Positions 1 to 10,400 of a DNA stretch of 64,000 nucleotides are shown here, piece after piece. A program made the translations under genes and the position numbers. The first letter of the stretch is position 1. The number at the start of each line of letters is the position of its first letter. Source of the DNA: Nocardia jinanensis (GTDB lineage Bacteria > Actinomycetota > Actinomycetes > Mycobacteriales > Mycobacteriaceae); contig NZ_BMMH01000004.1 in the NCBI RefSeq assembly GCF_014645735.1, forward strand, positions 1-64,000, given 5' to 3'. The notes beneath the pieces were generated by a model, which had not been told where the DNA came from, did not search any database, and was given only the letters and a program-made list of their open reading frames with translations.

Positions 1-422
1 CAAAACCTGCCACGCCGACCGGCGCTGGTCTGAAACCGAAGCCGGTCCCATATCCGTGACGGTTCAAGGTCCGGTTGGTAGGTCGTCAAGACCCGGGCTG
101 CGGATTCCAGTCCCATGTAGACACTGAAATTAGCCGGAATCACGCTGCCGAATTCGTGCCACCAGGACTTCTCGCCGGTCTCGCGGGCCAGTCCCCGCAA
201 CCCCGCCGCTTTCACCTCGTCGATCTCGTAGATCTCGATCAATCCGTCCAGATCGCGTACGCGGATCTTCTGGTTCTGACCCGTTTCGATGCGTTGCAGG
301 CTGCTCTTGCCCCACTCCATGAGTGCCGCCGCTTCCGCGATGGTCAGACCTATCGCCTCGCGCGCCTCGCGCAGATACCGGCCGAGCTGCCGCCTGGTGA
401 TACTGCTGTCCCGATCCGTCAA
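1..422 (-). CDS. XRE-type HTH regulator, DUF5753-like (partial)
   Basis: Cytoplasmic DNA-binding regulator, cut off by the left edge after about 140 residues. I chose a TTG start at 420-422 because an AAGGGGA ribosome site sits just upstream and the frame then stays open to the edge. An N-terminal helix-turn-helix is readable (TIAEAAALMEWGKSSLQRIE, about residues 24-43), followed by SWWHEFGSVIPANFSVYMGL, the usual opening of the DUF5753 domain in the Scr1/BldB-partner class of actinobacterial regulators. These proteins normally sit beside a small DUF397 protein; any such partner would lie outside the window. The stretch after TTYQPDL fits the family poorly, so some decay near the edge is possible. 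The longer open frame at 130-471 on the same strand has low-complexity Arg/Gly composition and is a shadow. Confidence 0.8.
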   Translation of the reverse strand, partial: MTDRDSSITRRQLGRYLREAREAIGLTIAEAAALMEWGKSSLQRIETGQNQKIRVRDLDGLIEIYEIDEVKAAGLRGLARETGEKSWWHEFGSVIPANFSVYMGLESAARVLTTYQPDLEPSRIWDRLRFQTSAGRRGRF

Positions 423-582
423 GACCGTCCCCTTTCCGCTGGATGAGAGCTCGGAATCGGAGACAATGCATACTCGCAGTTCAGCAGTGGCGCGCCGGTT
501 TTCGCCGAATTCACGGGTTCCCGTTTCGGATATCCGCGTGTCGAGTAAGTGGGTCGCGCGCCCGCCTGCACAGGCCCAGGAG

Positions 583-930
583 CTACCCGGCGGGCATGTG
601 CTGCCGCATAGCCGTCGCGGTGGCGGCCGGGTCGTAGTCGGCGGCGACTCCGTCGACCAGGATTATGTCGCCGACGATATGCCGTGATCGCAGCGGTGCG
701 ATATCCCGGTAGGCGGGCGAATCCCACCAGGCCCGCGCCTCGTCCATCCCGGGGAACCCGATCACCACGACGAATCCGGGCCAGACGCCCTCCTTCACCT
801 CGTGCTGCGCGGCGTGCACGAGGAACCTGCCGCCGAACGGTTCGAAGGTGGTGGGAATGCGTTCGATGTATTCGGCGATCTCGGGATGCGGATCGGCCGC
901 TTGCAGGTGGGCGATGGCGTAGGCGGTCAT
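583..930 (-). CDS. DUF1330 family protein
   Basis: 115-residue small cytoplasmic protein of the DUF1330 family, a ferredoxin-like (dimeric alpha-beta barrel) fold with no settled biochemical role. Family features seen are the start MTAYAIAHLQ, the central FEPFGGRFLVHAAQ and GFPGMDEARAWWDSPAY, and the end at about the normal length of 95-115 residues. It is monocistronic: the regulator downstream ends its coding start at 422 and the oxidoreductase upstream is nearly 100 bp away. Product class is clear; function is unknown. Confidence 0.88.
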   Translation of the reverse strand: MTAYAIAHLQAADPHPEIAEYIERIPTTFEPFGGRFLVHAAQHEVKEGVWPGFVVVIGFPGMDEARAWWDSPAYRDIAPLRSRHIVGDIILVDGVAADYDPAATATAMRQHMPAG

Positions 931-1027
931 GATGTCGTCCTCTCGGTCTGTCCGATGTACCGATCATGGCGGCGTCGGGTCCGCGCGACGATTACCCGAG
1001 AGGTAAAGGGATCGGCTACCTGCGGGG

Positions 1028-2047
1028 TTATCGCCGCAATGCGGTGGTCAGGGCGGCGATCTGGGCGACGGGTGGATCGTAGCCGGGGAAGTAGCAGCAC
1101 ACCCGGTCCGCGAAATCGCCGAAGCGGCGGATGATCTCGGCGGCGCAGTCCTCCGGCGTACCCCGGACCGCCAGGGTGTCGACCATCGGCTCGGAGATCC
1201 GGTCGAACATGGTCATGATGTCGCCGGATTTGGAGAGCGCGTTGAGTTCCGGTTGCAACTGTCCCCAGCCCTCGACTTCGAGCACCGGCCGGTATGCCGG
1301 GGTCGAACTGTAGAAGGCCAGCAGGCCGCGTACCCCGATCGAGGCTGCCGAGAGCTCCTCCGCCGACCGGCCCATTGCGACGATCACCTGCGGGTAGAGC
1401 GGGAATTCGGTGCGACCCGCCCGTTTCATACCCTCCGCCACGGCGGGCAGCGTCCGCTCCCGGAAATGGCGGTGGCTGTGGAAGGGCATCACCAGCAGCC
1501 CGTCCGCGACCTCGGCCGCGGTCCGGGTCATCAACGGTCCGAGCGCGCCGAGCAGTACCGGTGGGGCTCCGTACGGATTGGGGCCGGGGACGAAGGTGCT
1601 CGGCATCAGGGTGTGCCGGGTGTGCTCGCCGCGGAAATCCAAGGGGGTGCCGTCCTGCCAGGAGGTCAGGATCGTCCGCACCGCGAGTACGATCTCGCGC
1701 ATCCGGGCCGCCGGAGCCGACCAGGTGGCGCCGTAGCGCTTCTCGATATGCGGCCGGATCTGGGAACCGAGCCCGAGCCGGAAACGCCCACCCGACATCA
1801 GCTGCAGATCCCAGGCCGCGTGCGCCAGATGCATCGGGCTGCGCGGCATGGCGATCGCGACATTGGTCATCAGGTCGGTATCGACGCGGCCGGCCACCGC
1901 CGCCAAGGGCAGTAACACGTCGTGCGGCCCCTCGAAGGTGAACAGTCCGGCCGCCCCGGCGTCGACGAGGGTTCGGGCGCGTTCGACGCTGCGGTCCGGG
2001 CGCGCGTCCAACTGGAGATCGAGCAACATCAGCCCATCCAAGTACAC
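1028..2047 (-). CDS. LLM-class flavin/F420-dependent oxidoreductase
   Basis: 339-residue TIM-barrel enzyme of the luciferase-like monooxygenase superfamily, closest by eye to the actinobacterial F420-dependent group TIGR03617. Supporting stretches are DAGAAGLFTFEGPHDVLLPL near the N-terminus, LMTNVAIAMPRSPMHLAHA, DLQLMSGGRFRLGLGSQIRP (the family's LSxGRFxLGLG signature) and the C-terminal RGTPEDCAAEIIRRF. The substrate cannot be read from sequence. The start at GTG 2047 is one option; ATG 2029 (MLLDLQLDA) also fits the family start. It stands alone between the DUF1330 gene and a toxin-like gene of unlike composition. Confidence 0.85.
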   Translation of the reverse strand: MYLDGLMLLDLQLDARPDRSVERARTLVDAGAAGLFTFEGPHDVLLPLAAVAGRVDTDLMTNVAIAMPRSPMHLAHAAWDLQLMSGGRFRLGLGSQIRPHIEKRYGATWSAPAARMREIVLAVRTILTSWQDGTPLDFRGEHTRHTLMPSTFVPGPNPYGAPPVLLGALGPLMTRTAAEVADGLLVMPFHSHRHFRERTLPAVAEGMKRAGRTEFPLYPQVIVAMGRSAEELSAASIGVRGLLAFYSSTPAYRPVLEVEGWGQLQPELNALSKSGDIMTMFDRISEPMVDTLAVRGTPEDCAAEIIRRFGDFADRVCCYFPGYDPPVAQIAALTTALRR

Positions 2048-2198
2048 CCGCCGGGTTCCGAACAGGGGCGCCGCCGGCGGCCGGGAGGTCAGAGCGATGG
2101 CGGCGCTGCCTGCGCACGCCTGATGCCGGTGTCGCGCGCACGTCCCGAGTCGTGCCCGTCGGCGATATCAGCAGCAGTGCGGTGTCCGTGTTCGCGGA

Positions 2199-3071
2199 TC
2201 AGGTTCCGCCGGTGAAGCGCGGATGTCTGTATTCGAGATACTCCGACGTCACCTGCAGGTTCGAGTCCAAGGTGACGCGAGCCTCCATCTCCGGATACGA
2301 CAGGAAGCCGCCGAACCGCGTCGGTTCGACCCTGGTAGTGGGGTGGACGACTCCGCGCACCGGGCCGATCAGATCGGTCTGCCCGTGCAGGTATTCGGCG
2401 ATCGACGCAACCAGCGTCGGATCCGTGACGCCGGATTTCTGGGAGACGAGTACCACTGGACGCTGAGAGTCCTTGGCGCTGTTTGTGAGCGCATCGAATT
2501 CCGGACTGCGGGCGATCAGGTGACCGAAATCCGAGCCCCCCAGCCGCACCGGTTCCGCACCCGTGCCGCTGTGCTCGAGCATGGCCTCCGCATCGCGAGC
2601 GTTGAATTTTCCGACGATAAAGAACGGCCTCGAGTCCCAGTCCTCCGTCAATGAGGACGCTCGTTTGTAATCGGCGTGGGGCAACACCGGGACACGGGTC
2701 GTGAAGTGACCGAGCAACTGGCCGTCGGCCCACCGCGCAGCGGATCGATCGTCGGCGGTGCTCGCTGGTATCCGCAGGCCGACAACTTCGCCGTGATCGT
2801 TGTGCAACGGCCGTACGACGACCTTGTCCGGATCGATTGCGATGCGCTGCCCGTACAGATCGGTGCCGCGCATCCCCGCTCGATCGAGGATGGTCCCCTC
2901 GAATACCCGGCCGGTATCGCTATCGACATGGCTGATACCGGCGGCGGAACGCAGTCCGTCCGCACCGCCCGAAACCGTGCGGGCGATTCCACCGGCCGCC
3001 GCGTCGAAGACTTTGGTCACCCGATGCACGATGAGCGGCCCGGCCCGCCTCAGTTCGATCTCGCCTGCCAT
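2199..3071 (-). CDS. Polymorphic-toxin-like protein fragment, function unknown
   Basis: 290 residues with no signal peptide or membrane segment. I do not recognise the N-terminal half. Residues about 150-230 (RPFFIVGKFNARDAEAML, RLGGSDFGHLIARSPEFD, RPVVLVSQKSGV) resemble the repeated peptidase-like module found in giant actinobacterial polymorphic-toxin proteins (the lonely-Cys type), where a Cys normally follows VVLLS. Here that position is Gln (VSQKSG, near residue 205), so the module would be inactive if the alignment is right. GC content and codon choice are less extreme than in the neighbours. The gene may be a surviving 3' part of a larger locus; see the upstream gap. The resemblance is judged by eye and is only moderate. 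Confidence 0.5.
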   Translation of the reverse strand: MAGEIELRRAGPLIVHRVTKVFDAAAGGIARTVSGGADGLRSAAGISHVDSDTGRVFEGTILDRAGMRGTDLYGQRIAIDPDKVVVRPLHNDHGEVVGLRIPASTADDRSAARWADGQLLGHFTTRVPVLPHADYKRASSLTEDWDSRPFFIVGKFNARDAEAMLEHSGTGAEPVRLGGSDFGHLIARSPEFDALTNSAKDSQRPVVLVSQKSGVTDPTLVASIAEYLHGQTDLIGPVRGVVHPTTRVEPTRFGGFLSYPEMEARVTLDSNLQVTSEYLEYRHPRFTGGT

Positions 3072-3515
3072 GCCCAGAAACTTTCCGCCGCACCGATCTC
3101 AGGATCGATTGTCCAATACCTCCACCAGCGGCAGCGCCGTTCGGAATGATGAAACACCCCGTGCGCCAGAGTCGGCCGGGTACGCAGTGACCACCGTACC
3201 CGGCGCCCATTACTGGGAGCGGAGGAATTCCCATTCCGTCCGAGGTTCCCGGGGAGTTCATAGAGTGGATCAACCGGCGCAGGGCCTCGCGGTGCGTAGC
3301 GGACTTCAGGATGCGATCGGCCTCGATAGTGGCCGGCAGTACCGAAACTTCAAGGCCCCTAGCTTGTCCCACAAGGGAAGCGCGGGCGGGATTCCATGAA
3401 CGCCGGGTATTCGCTGGTCGAGCATTCCCGGCAGGTGACATCCGGAAACGGGCGACGCCGGGCGTGAACTCTTCCGAGGAAGGGTTCACGCCCGGCGTCG
3501 GGCAGGCGCCGAGGC
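3072..3515. other. Intergenic region, possible decayed coding sequence
   Basis: No intact gene. On the minus strand about 3110-3400 reads open in a frame different from the gene at 2199-3071, with plausible protein such as GLEVSVLPATIEADRILKSA and REALRRLIHSMNSPG and relatively low GC. This may be the frameshifted upstream part of the toxin-like gene. The right end holds the kgd terminator (3453-3500). Confidence 0.4.
3453..3500 (-). terminator. Hairpin terminator downstream of kgd
   Basis: Perfect 17-bp inverted repeat (3453-3469 with 3484-3500), whose 14-nt loop itself contains a small CTTCC/GGAAG stem. It lies 15 bp past the kgd stop on the minus strand. There is no T-tract, as is common for actinobacterial terminators. 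Confidence 0.85.
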
Positions 3516-6500
3516 TCAGTCGGTGGGCGCGAAGGCCTCCTCGATGATCTCGGCCTGCTCCACCGCGTGCACCTTGCTCGAACCCGAGGACGGGGCCGAC
3601 ATGGCGCGCCGCGAGATACGGCGCAGGCGGCCCAGCCGGTCCGGCAGCAGCTCCGGCAGGTTCAGGCCGAAGAACGGCCACGCACCCTGGTTCGCCGGTT
3701 CCTCCTGGACCCAGGCGATCTCGGTGGCGTTCGAGTACCGCTCCAGGGCCTCGTTCAACCGGAACTTCGGCAGCGGGTAGAGCTGCTCGACCCGGACGAT
3801 GGCGACATCGTCACGCTTGCGCTTGGCCTTCGCGGCGGCCAGCTCGTAGTAGAGCTTGCCGCTGGTGAGCAGGACGCGCTTGACGGCGCCACGATCGCCG
3901 ATGCCCTGTTCGTAGGTGGGCTCGTCGAACACCGAGCGGAACTTGCTCTCGGTGAAATCCTTCAAATCGCTGACCACGGCCTTGTTACGCAGCATCGACT
4001 TCGGGGTGAAGACGATCAGCGGACGGCGGATACCGTCCAGCGCGTGCCGGCGCAACAGATGGAAGTAGTTCGCCGGGGTGGACGGCACCGCCACCGTCAT
4101 CGAACCCTCCGCGCACAACTGCAGGAAGCGTTCGATACGGCCGGAGGTATGGTCCGGGCCCTGACCCTCGTGCCCGTGCGGCAGCAGCAGCACGACCTCG
4201 GACAGCTGACCCCACTTGGCCTCACCCGAGGAGATGAACTCGTCGATGATCGACTGGGCGCCGTTGACGAAGTCGCCGAACTGGGCCTCCCACAGCACCA
4301 GCGCGTCGGGATTGCCCAGCGAATAGCCGTATTCGAAGCCGACCGCGGCGAATTCGCTCAGCGCCGAATCGTGCACGGCGAACCAGCCGGGGTTGGCACT
4401 GTTGATGTTGTGCAGTGGGGTGTACTCGGCGGCCGTCTTGCGGTCGATGATCACCGAATGCCGCTGGGTGAAGGTGCCGCGTCGCGAGTCCTGGCCGGTG
4501 AGGCGAACCGCCCGGCCCTCGTCGATCAGGGTGCCGAAGGCCAGCAACTCGGCGAACGCCCAGTCGACCTTGCCCTCGTAGGCCATATCGCGCCGCTTCT
4601 CCAGCACCGGCTGCACCCGGGGATGCACGCTGAAGCCGTCGGGCACATTCAGGAACGCGTCGCCGATCCGCTGCAGCACCGATTTGTCGACAGCGGTGAG
4701 CACGGTGGACGGGATCTGCTGATCGTCCTCCACCGATTCGCTCGGGCCCTGCGCGTACTTCTCCAGCTCCCGGACCTCGTTGAAGACCCGCTCCAACTGG
4801 CCTTGGTAGTCGCGCAGCGCGTCCTCGGCCTCTTTCAGCGAGATATCGCCGCGGCCGATCAGGCTCTCGGTGTAGCTCTTGCGGACGCTGCGCTTGGTGT
4901 CGATGACGTCGTACATGTACGGCTGGGTCATCGACGGGTCGTCGCCCTCGTTGTGACCGCGGCGGCGGTAGCAGATCAGGTCGATGACCACGTCCTTGCG
5001 GAACTTCTGCCGGAAATCGACCGCCAGCCGGGCCACCCAGTCGCACGCTTCCGGGTCGTCGCCGTTGACATGGAAGATCGGGGCGCCGATGAATTTGGCG
5101 ATATCGGTGGAGTACTCGGTGGACCGGCTGTTCTCCGGGGCCGTGGTGAATCCGATCTGGTTGTTCACCACGATGTGGATGGTGCCGCCCACGCGGTAGC
5201 CGCGCAGCCCCGACAGGTTCAGGGTTTCGGCCACCACGCCCTGTCCGGCGAACGCGGCGTCACCGTGCAGCATCAGCGGTACGACGGAGAAGCCCTCCGG
5301 GCCGTCGCCCTTGTCCAGCAGGTCCTGCTTGGCGCGCGCCAGGCCCTCGAGCACCGGGTCGACCGCTTCCAGATGCGACGGGTTGGCGGTCAGCGAGACC
5401 TCGATCTCGTTGTCACCGAACATCTGCAGGTAGTTGCCGCGGGCACCGAGGTGGTACTTCACATCGCCCGAGCCGTGGGTGGCGGCCGGGTTCATATTGC
5501 CCTCGAACTCGGTGAAGATCTTCGAATAGGGCTTACCCACGATATTGGCCAGCACATTGAGCCGACCGCGGTGCGGCATGCCGATGATCACCTCGTCCAG
5601 CGCGTACTCGGCGCACTGGTCGATCACGGCGTCCATCATCGGGATGACGGTTTCGGCGCCCTCCAGCGAGAAGCGCTTCTGGCCGACGTACTTGGTCTGC
5701 AGGAAGGTCTCGAACGCCTCAGCCGCGTTGAGCCGGTTCAGGATGTACTTCTGCTGGGCGACGGTCGGCTTGACGTGCTTCTGCTCGACCCGGTCCTGCA
5801 TCCACTTGAGCTGATCTTCCTCGAGGATGTGGGTGTACTCCACACCGACGTGGCGACAGTAGGAATCGCGCAGCACCGACAGCACATCGCGCAGCTTCAT
5901 CCGCTCTTCGCCGTGGAATCCGCCCACGTTGAACTCGCGGTCCAGATCCCACAGGGTGAGGCCGTGCTGGATGACATCCAGGTCGGGGTGGCTGCGGAAC
6001 TTGTCCTTGACCAGGCGCAGCGGATCGGTATCGGCCATCAGGTGACCGCGGTTGCGGTAGGCGGCGATCATCTCCAGCACGCGGGTGCTCTTGTCGACGC
6101 CGCGTTCCTTGATGTCCTTGCGCCAGCGGATCGGCTCGTACGGCACGCCCAGACCGTGGAAGATCTCGTCGTAGAACTCGTCGGCGATCAGCAGTTTGTG
6201 CACGGTGCGCAGGAAATCACCGGACTCCGCGCCCTGGATGATGCGGTGATCGTAGGTGGAGGTCAGCGTCATGAGCTTGCCGATACCGATATCGGCGATC
6301 CGCTCGTCGCTCATACCCTGGAACTCCGCCGGGTACTCCATGGCGCCGGCGCCGATGATCGCGCCCTGCCCCTGCATCAGCCGCGGTACGGAGTGCACGG
6401 TGCCGATGGTGCCCGGATTGGTCAGCGAGATGGTGACCCCGCTGAAGTCCTCGGCGGTCAGTTTGCCGTCGCGGGCCCGGCGGACGATGTCCTCGTAGGC

Positions 6501-7325
6501 GGTGTGGAACTGACCGAAGGTCATATCCTCAGTGCCCTTGATCGCCGCGACCACCAGGGACCGGCTTCCGTCCTTACCGGGCAGGTCGATGGCCAGACCG
6601 AGGTTGGTATGCGCGGGGGTGACCGCGTTCGGCTTACCGTCGACCTCGGCGAAATGCCGGTTCATGTTCGGGAACGCCTTGACCGCCTGCACGATCGCGT
6701 AGCCGAGCAGGTGGGTGAAGGAGATCTTGCCGCCCCGGGTACGGGCGAGATGGTTGTTGATGACCAGTCGGTTGTCGATCATCAGTTTGGCCGGAACGGC
6801 CCGCACGCTGGTAGCGGTGGGGATGGTCAGCGAGGCCGCCATGTTCTTTGCCACCGCGGCGGCAGCGCCGCGCAGTACCTTCTTCTCGTCTGCGGCAGGA
6901 GCCGGCTTCGGCGCGCCTGAAGTGGGGGCGGCATTGGAAACCGGGGCCGGAGTCGTCTGCGGGGCACGCTGCTGCGCGGCGGCCGCGGTGGTCCGTGCGG
7001 CGGCGGTGGCCGCCGGGGCCTCCTTGGGCGCGGCCGCCGGTGCGGCGGTGCGGGCCGGAGCCGTAGGCGCGGTGGCGCGCGACGCGATGGACGCGCTCTC
7101 GGCGGGTACCGGGGCCGGAGCCGAGTTCACGGCCGAGGATGCCGGAGCCGATGGGGTGTTGCCGGGGTCACCGGCGATCTCGGGGGTGTAGTCGGCGAGG
7201 AACTCGTGCCAGCTGGCGTCGACCGAGGATGGATCCTGTTTGAACTTCTGATACATCTCGTCGACCAGCCACTGGTTCTGACCGAACTGGGATTTTGAGC
7301 TGCTCACAGCAGGTGTTCGCCTCAT
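3516..7325 (-). CDS. kgd: Multifunctional 2-oxoglutarate metabolism enzyme (Kgd/SucA)
   Basis: Large fused enzyme of the actinobacterial TCA cycle, 1269 residues. It acts as the E1 2-oxoglutarate dehydrogenase/decarboxylase and carries its own E2-like succinyltransferase domain; lipoyl partners are supplied in trans. Order: N-terminal helix ([15 protein letters not shown], about 15-30), an Ala/Pro linker to about 160, the acyltransferase domain with [16 protein letters not shown] (catalytic His near 361), then the ThDP-binding dehydrogenase part with [32 protein letters not shown] and the C-terminal transketolase-like domain ([15 protein letters not shown]). Length and order match mycobacterial Kgd. 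ATG 7325 is used; GTG 7307 ([10 protein letters not shown]) is equally plausible. Monocistronic, with a strong hairpin downstream. In this family the FHA protein GarA inhibits the enzyme; no GarA gene is in the window. Confidence 0.97.
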   Translation of the reverse strand: MRRTPAVSSSKSQFGQNQWLVDEMYQKFKQDPSSVDASWHEFLADYTPEIAGDPGNTPSAPASSAVNSAPAPVPAESASIASRATAPTAPARTAAPAAAPKEAPAATAAARTTAAAAQQRAPQTTPAPVSNAAPTSGAPKPAPAADEKKVLRGAAAAVAKNMAASLTIPTATSVRAVPAKLMIDNRLVINNHLARTRGGKISFTHLLGYAIVQAVKAFPNMNRHFAEVDGKPNAVTPAHTNLGLAIDLPGKDGSRSLVVAAIKGTEDMTFGQFHTAYEDIVRRARDGKLTAEDFSGVTISLTNPGTIGTVHSVPRLMQGQGAIIGAGAMEYPAEFQGMSDERIADIGIGKLMTLTSTYDHRIIQGAESGDFLRTVHKLLIADEFYDEIFHGLGVPYEPIRWRKDIKERGVDKSTRVLEMIAAYRNRGHLMADTDPLRLVKDKFRSHPDLDVIQHGLTLWDLDREFNVGGFHGEERMKLRDVLSVLRDSYCRHVGVEYTHILEEDQLKWMQDRVEQKHVKPTVAQQKYILNRLNAAEAFETFLQTKYVGQKRFSLEGAETVIPMMDAVIDQCAEYALDEVIIGMPHRGRLNVLANIVGKPYSKIFTEFEGNMNPAATHGSGDVKYHLGARGNYLQMFGDNEIEVSLTANPSHLEAVDPVLEGLARAKQDLLDKGDGPEGFSVVPLMLHGDAAFAGQGVVAETLNLSGLRGYRVGGTIHIVVNNQIGFTTAPENSRSTEYSTDIAKFIGAPIFHVNGDDPEACDWVARLAVDFRQKFRKDVVIDLICYRRRGHNEGDDPSMTQPYMYDVIDTKRSVRKSYTESLIGRGDISLKEAEDALRDYQGQLERVFNEVRELEKYAQGPSESVEDDQQIPSTVLTAVDKSVLQRIGDAFLNVPDGFSVHPRVQPVLEKRRDMAYEGKVDWAFAELLAFGTLIDEGRAVRLTGQDSRRGTFTQRHSVIIDRKTAAEYTPLHNINSANPGWFAVHDSALSEFAAVGFEYGYSLGNPDALVLWEAQFGDFVNGAQSIIDEFISSGEAKWGQLSEVVLLLPHGHEGQGPDHTSGRIERFLQLCAEGSMTVAVPSTPANYFHLLRRHALDGIRRPLIVFTPKSMLRNKAVVSDLKDFTESKFRSVFDEPTYEQGIGDRGAVKRVLLTSGKLYYELAAAKAKRKRDDVAIVRVEQLYPLPKFRLNEALERYSNATEIAWVQEEPANQGAWPFFGLNLPELLPDRLGRLRRISRRAMSAPSSGSSKVHAVEQAEIIEEAFAPTD

Positions 7326-7433
7326 TCCGTTCTTCGCGCTGCGACGTTTGTGACGTGCCCGGCACCGGGCATCGGTGGATGGGTACCGATACGCCCTGAA
7401 GACGAGGATATGCCCCCGTGCACATCCACTCGG

Positions 7434-10400
7434 TCACCGACCACCGGACAATCCCGACCTCGTTGTTGACGACTCGTCCTCGACCGAGAATATTCCTTCG
7501 CCGCTTCCGGCCGCTGTCCAGAGGCGGGCATAGTGCCCACCGGCCGCCACGAGATCGGCGTGTGTACCGGCTTCCACGATCCGGCCGTGCTCCACGACGG
7601 CGATCCGATCGGCGCGCGCGGCCGTCGCGAGGCGATGCGCGACGACGACGGTCGTGCGGTTACGAGCCAGCGATCCGGTCGCGGCCAGCACTTTCTCCTC
7701 GGTATCGGGGTCCAGGGTGGCGGTCGCCTCGTCGAGCAGCAACAGATCCGGGTCGACCAGCTGGGCGCGGGCGAGCGCGATGAGCTGCCGCTGACCCGCC
7801 GAGAGGCCGCGGCCGCGTTCGCCCACGGGCCGGTGGAATCCGCCGGGCAGTCCGGCGATCATCTCCCGCGCGCCCACCGCGCGCGCGGCTTCCTCGATCT
7901 CCGCTTCGGTCGCGAAAGGTTTCCCGAATGCAATGTTGCTCGCGATATCGCCGGTGAAGAGGTGAGCTTCCTGCGGGACCATCCCGAGCCGGGACCGGTA
8001 GCGGTCCAGGCGGTAGTCGCGGATATCGATGCCGTCCACCCGGATCGCTCCGGTATCGGTGCCGGAGAGGTCGTAGAGGCGGGCGAGCAGTTTGACGATG
8101 GTCGACTTTCCGGCGCCGGTCGCGCCGACCAGGGCCAGCGATCGACCGGGCGCGACCGCCAGGTCCACGTCGTCGAGAGCGGGACGCTCGGTCCCCGGGT
8201 AGCGGAACCGCACCGAATCCAGTGCGAGTTCTCCCCGCAGACCCCCGGCGATCGGGTCGGCGCCGGGCGGATCCGCCCGGATGGACGACGGTGTGCGCAG
8301 CAGATCGCCGATCCGGCGCAGACCCACGCGGGCCTGCTGGTAACCGTCGAAGACCTGGGACAACTGCTGGATCGGGCCGAACAGCAGTTCCAGATAGAGA
8401 ACGAAGGCGATCAGGGTGCCGGTGCTGGTGGTGCCCGCGGCCACCGCGTGCGCACCGCTGAACACCACGAGCGCCAGCGCCAGATCGGTCCACGACGCCA
8501 CGAACGCGAAATACAGTGCGATGGCGCGCTGGGCGCGCATCCGGCTGCGGCGGTACTTCGCCGAGTACTCCGCGAACCGATGTGCCGCGAGTCGTTCGTG
8601 CCGGTTGGCCTGCACCGCCCGCAGTCCGGCGATGTTCTCCTGGAAATCGGCGTTGACCGTGGAGACGCGTTCCCGGGAGACGGTGTAGGCCACCGAGGAG
8701 ACCCGGCGGAACACCACCGTGGCGATGATCAGCGGGGGTAGCACACCGAGCAGCACCACCAGAGCGAGCTGTAGATCGATCACCACCAGAGCGACCGCGA
8801 TACCCGCCAGTGACAGCACGCTCACCAGTGCGGTGGACACTCCGGTCTGCAGGAACGTCGACAGGGCGTCCACATCGGTGGTCATCCGGGTCATGATCCG
8901 GCCGGACAGTTCGCGCTCGTAGTAGTCCAGACCGAGTCGTTGCAGGTGGGCGTAGCTGCGGACACGTAATCCGTACAGCACCCGCTCGCCGGTGCGGGAG
9001 GTGAGCAGGGTGGTCGCCCCGGCCACTACCCATCCGGCGAGCACCAGTCCGGTGCCGAGCACGGCCGACCAGGTGAGCGCGGACGGTTCGGCGCCGGTGA
9101 CCCCGGCGTCGATCGCATGGCGCACCAGCGGCGGGAAACCGATCCCGATCAGCGCGTCGAGCGCGAGCAACGCCACCGAAGCCAGCACGAGTGTCCGCAC
9201 CGGCCACAGCAGCCGGCCCAGCCGGAAACCCGGATCCGGTTCGCGGATCCTGGACTCGTCCAATCCCGGTTGCTCGGTGGCCGCGGGGAGTCGTTCGATG
9301 GCGCGCCGCAGTTCGGGTGTCGCGCTGAGGTCGGCCGTGGGGGCGAATCGGTCGGCCGCCGCGGCGGAGGGCAGCCGGTCGGCCACGTACACCGGCCCGG
9401 CGACGGCGACAGTATCCGGCTCGGGCAGGCGGATCACCCGGTCGGCGTGGGCCAGGGTGGATTCGCGGTGAGCCAGGATGATCGTGGTGCGGGCACCCTG
9501 ATCGGGCAGGGCGCCGAAGATGGCGGCCTCGGTCACCGCGTCCACGGCGGAGGTGGCGTCGTCGAGCACGAGGATGCGCGGCCGGGCCAGCAGCGCCCGG
9601 GCCAGCGCGATGCGCTGGCGCTGCCCACCGGACAGTGTGAGGCCGCGTTCGCCGACCACGGTGTCGTAGCCGTCGGGGAGTTGTTCGATGAACTCGTCGG
9701 CCGCGGCCTGCCGCGCGGCGTCCCGGATCTCGGCGTTGGTGGCGTCGGGGCGGCCGAGCGCGATATTGGCGGCGACACTGGAGCTGAACAGGAACGGGTC
9801 GTCGAAGACCACGCCGACCGCGGCCCGCAGCTGTGCGGCCGATACATCGGCGATATCCACCGGCTGCGCGCTATCGGTGCCCAGGAGCTGTATCCGTCCG
9901 GCGTCGGGCGCGTAGAACCGGGGCAGTAGCAGTGACAGGGTGGTCTTGCCCGACCCCGCCGGGCCGATGATCGCCACCGTCTCACCCGGGCGTACCCGCA
10001 GGTCGAGATCGCGCAAGACGGGTTGCGCGGAGTCGAAGCCGAAGGTGACGCCGTCGAGTTCGATACCCAGCGGGCCGTCCGGCACCGGGACCGGCCGCGG
10101 CGGATCGGCCACCGCCGGACCCGCGTCGATCACCTGGTACACCCGTTCGGCGGCGGCCCGGGTGAGCTGAGCCATGATGATCACCGAGGCCATGGTGCGG
10201 GCGGTGGTGGTCATGGTGGTGACGTAGGCGCTGAACGCGAGGAAGGTGCCGAGACCGATCTGGCCGTGCAGTGCCAGCCAGCCGCCGACGGCGATCACGA
10301 CCACCAGACCGGCCTGCGGGATCGCCGCCAGGGTGGGGGAGAAGCGGGCATTGATCCCGGCCGCGCGCATCCGCTCGGCGAACAGCCGGCGCCCGTGCTG

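Noticed and set aside
3567..6920. 1117-codon open frame on the plus strand
   Set aside because: Exactly antisense to kgd. High-GC codon structure opens the opposite frame; no domain features, and His/Val/Leu-rich composition typical of shadows.
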